DNA of 64,000 nucleotides from Streptomyces sp. HM190. GTDB lineage: Bacteria > Actinomycetota > Actinomycetes > Streptomycetales > Streptomycetaceae. Positions 62,346 to 64,000 of this stretch are shown piece by piece. The position numbers were made by a program, and so were the translations under genes. The stretch spans positions 3,472,001 to 3,536,000 of the forward strand of contig NZ_CP047318.1 of NCBI RefSeq assembly GCF_009857135.1. The letters run 5' to 3'. Position 1 is the stretch's first letter; each line of letters opens with the position of its first letter. The notes below the pieces were generated by a model. That model did not search any database. It had not been told where the DNA came from and saw only the letters and a list, made by a program, of their open reading frames with translations.

Positions 62346-63566
62346 ATGCCCGAAGCCGTGATCGTCTCAGCCGCCCGCTCCCCCATCGGCCGCGCCTTCA
62401 AGGGCTCGCTCAAGGACCTGCGCCCCGACGACCTGACCGCCACCATCATCCAGGCGGCCCTGGACAAGATCCCGGCTCTGGACCCCAAGGACATCGACGA
62501 CCTGATGCTCGGCTGCGGTCTGCCCGGCGGCGAGCAGGGCCACAACCTCGGCCGGATCGTCGCCGTACAGATGGGCATGGACCACCTGCCGGGCTGCACC
62601 GTCACCCGTTACTGCTCCTCCTCGCTGCAGACCTCCCGCATGGCCCTGCACGCCATCAAGGCCGGTGAGGGCGACGTCTTCATCTCGGCCGGCGTCGAGA
62701 TGGTGTCCCGCAGCGTGAAGGGCACCAGCGACGGCATGCCCGACACCCACAACCCGGTCTTCGCCGAGGCGGAGGCCCGCACGGAGGCCGTGTCGAAGTC
62801 GGTCGGCGCCTCCTGGCACGACCCGCGCGAGGACGGCCTGCTCCCCGACGCCTACATCTCGATGGGCCAGACCGCCGAGAACCTGGCCCGTTCCTGGGGT
62901 GTGACCCGCGCGGACATGGACGAGTTCGGCGTCCGTTCGCAGAACCTCGCCGAGGAAGCCATCAAGAAGGGCTTCTGGGAGCGCGAGATCACCCCGGTGA
63001 CGCTGCCCGACGGCACCGTGGTCGCCAAGGACGACGGCCCCCGCGCCGGCGTCACCCTGGAGGCCGTGCAGGGGCTGAAGCCGGTCTTCCGCGAGGACGG
63101 CCTGGTCACCGCCGGCAACTGCTGCCCGCTCAACGACGGCGCCGCCGCCCTCGTGATCATGTCCGACACCAAGGCCCGCGAGCTGGGCCTGACCCCGCTC
63201 GCCCGGATCGTCTCGACCGGCGTGTCCGGCCTGTCCCCCGAGATCATGGGCTACGGCCCGGTGGAGGCGTCCAAGCAGGCCCTCTCCCGCGCCGGCCTGA
63301 CCATCGACGACATCGACCTCGTCGAGATCAACGAGGCGTTCGCCGCCCAGGTGATCCCCTCCTACCGCGACCTGGACATCCCGCTGGAGAAGCTGAACGT
63401 GAACGGCGGCGCCATCGCCGTCGGCCACCCCTTCGGCATGACCGGCGCCCGCATCACCGGCACCCTGATCAACTCGCTCCAGTTCCACGACAAGCAGTTC
63501 GGCCTGGAGACGATGTGCGTCGGCGGCGGCCAGGGCATGGCGATGGTCATCGAGCGCCTCAGCTGA
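62346..63566 (+). CDS. Acetyl-CoA acetyltransferase / thiolase
   Basis: The 406-residue enzyme starts at ATG 62346 with GGAG upstream; a GTG one codon earlier is possible. Thiolase residues are the acyl-accepting Cys90 in [12 protein letters not shown], His361 in [11 protein letters not shown], and the proton-shuttling Cys391 in [17 protein letters not shown] is also present. It cleaves or joins acyl-CoA and acetyl-CoA. By recall this locus in S. coelicolor is SCO3079. Biosynthetic versus degradative role cannot be told from sequence. The transcript ends at a good terminator. Confidence 0.93.
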   Translation: MPEAVIVSAARSPIGRAFKGSLKDLRPDDLTATIIQAALDKIPALDPKDIDDLMLGCGLPGGEQGHNLGRIVAVQMGMDHLPGCTVTRYCSSSLQTSRMALHAIKAGEGDVFISAGVEMVSRSVKGTSDGMPDTHNPVFAEAEARTEAVSKSVGASWHDPREDGLLPDAYISMGQTAENLARSWGVTRADMDEFGVRSQNLAEEAIKKGFWEREITPVTLPDGTVVAKDDGPRAGVTLEAVQGLKPVFREDGLVTAGNCCPLNDGAAALVIMSDTKARELGLTPLARIVSTGVSGLSPEIMGYGPVEASKQALSRAGLTIDDIDLVEINEAFAAQVIPSYRDLDIPLEKLNVNGGAIAVGHPFGMTGARITGTLINSLQFHDKQFGLETMCVGGGQGMAMVIERLS

Positions 63567-63606
63567 CCCCTCGACCGTAGCCGCGCGGAGACCCACCGTG
63601 ACGGTG

Positions 63607-63648
63607 CGGCCCGGAGTCCCCGGAATCCCCGGGGCTCCGGGCCGTTTT
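63607..63648 (+). terminator. Intrinsic terminator after the thiolase gene
   Basis: CGGCCCGGAG (63607-63616) pairs perfectly with CTCCGGGCCG (63635-63644), followed immediately by TTTT. It is the best U-tract terminator in the window. Confidence 0.9.
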
Positions 63649-63721
63649 GTGATCCAATCTCCCCCAGGATGTGACCTATCTCCCCCCGGGGAGCGATTTA
63701 CGCAGGTCAGAGCCGTTTCAC

Positions 63722-63757
63722 CACGAAACAGCCGGGCAAAGTCCTGTCCCTTTCGTG
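63722..63757. promoter_or_regulatory. Inverted repeat upstream of the last gene
   Basis: CACGAAA (63722-63728) and TTTCGTG (63751-63757) form a perfect 7-base dyad with a 22-base spacer, about 85-120 bases before the gene at 63841. It could be an operator. Confidence 0.35.
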
Positions 63758-63840
63758 ACGTTACGCACTGACAGCTGGTTAGTCCGCCCTTCAAGCTGAT
63801 GTAGGAAGTCGGGGGTCGACTTTGAACCGGGAGTACGTCA

Positions 63841-64000
63841 GTGAGCGCCATGCCGATCGCCTTGCTGCTCACCACGGCCGCCACCGCCGCCGTGGGCGTC
63901 GCCGTCCTGCGCAGCCTCACCGGGCTGCGCCGTCAGGTCGCCGCTCTGCGGACGGAACTGGCACAGAGCCGTCCCGCCGGTGCGCGGGCCTCCGTGCCCG
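63841..64000 (+). CDS. Membrane-anchored protein, N-terminal fragment only
   Basis: The frame starts with GTG at 63841 (an ATG at 63850 is in frame) after GGGAG and runs to the right edge. The visible 53 residues begin MSAMPIALLLTTAATAAVGV, a membrane anchor, then a charged likely coiled-coil stretch (LRRQVAALRTELAQSR). Too little is visible to name a function. Confidence 0.7.
   Translation, partial: MSAMPIALLLTTAATAAVGVAVLRSLTGLRRQVAALRTELAQSRPAGARASVP

Overview
This window is chromosomal DNA from a Streptomyces or close relative. The base composition is very GC-rich, coding regions have strongly GC-biased third codon positions, GTG starts are frequent, neighbouring genes often overlap by 4 bases (GTGA or ATGA), and a whiB gene is present. 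From memory, the gene order matches the S. coelicolor region around SCO3030 to SCO3080 (whiB SCO3034, dipeptidase SCO3058, sigI SCO3068, hutU near SCO3073). That assignment is recall and not a database result. I see no rRNA, tRNA, CRISPR array, prophage or insertion sequence.

Layout. 1-5 kb: a membrane glycosyltransferase and its overlapping partner (DUF5719), then the developmental regulator whiB. 5.6-9.7 kb: cysteine dioxygenase, the F420 genes cofD and cofE/fbiB, and a DNA glycosylase. 9.7-24 kb: a cell-envelope block with a mannose-1-phosphate guanylyltransferase, a secreted PGRP amidase, five LytR-CpsA-Psr (LCP) ligases and a second glycosyltransferase. The order whiB - cofD - cofE - manB - LCP - TIGR03089 resembles the mycobacterial whiB2 - fbiA - fbiB - manB - cpsA region. 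24-37.6 kb: housekeeping and mixed metabolism, including a Cys/Met-rich copper-binding-type protein, acyl-CoA dehydrogenase, UDP-glucose dehydrogenase, a CGNR-type regulator divergent from a VOC protein, a tandem pair of renal-dipeptidase homologues, purE/purK, a GtrA protein, a two-component system and a POT peptide transporter.

37.8-41.1 kb: a three-gene surface-protein operon in which two members carry different sortase-type sorting signals (LADTG and LPRTG). 41.3-43.6 kb: a SigB-type partner-switching module (anti-sigma kinase, STAS antagonist, sigma factor). Both antagonist genes are preceded by GTTT-N14-GGGTGT, which resembles promoters read by this sigma class. 43.7-49.3 kb: a histidine-utilisation operon (hutU, an M20 amidohydrolase, hutF, hutI) with a promoter overlapped by a dyad. 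49.5-50.9 kb: a fold-III PLP decarboxylase-like gene.

51.3-53.7 kb: a compact four-gene operon of small Roadblock-like and DUF4388-like proteins with no GTPase or kinase beside it. This is the least explained system in the window. It is followed by a lipoprotein, a short fragment resembling the N-terminus of an APC permease, a membrane protein, an RpiR regulator and a secreted TAP-family hydrolase. 58.5-64 kb: a small membrane protein, cystathionine beta-synthase, an SGNH hydrolase, a thiolase and the start of one further gene.

Genes are separated by many strong hairpins. Two copies of a roughly 230-240 bp dispersed palindromic repeat lie at gene ends (about 9.7 and 62 kb).
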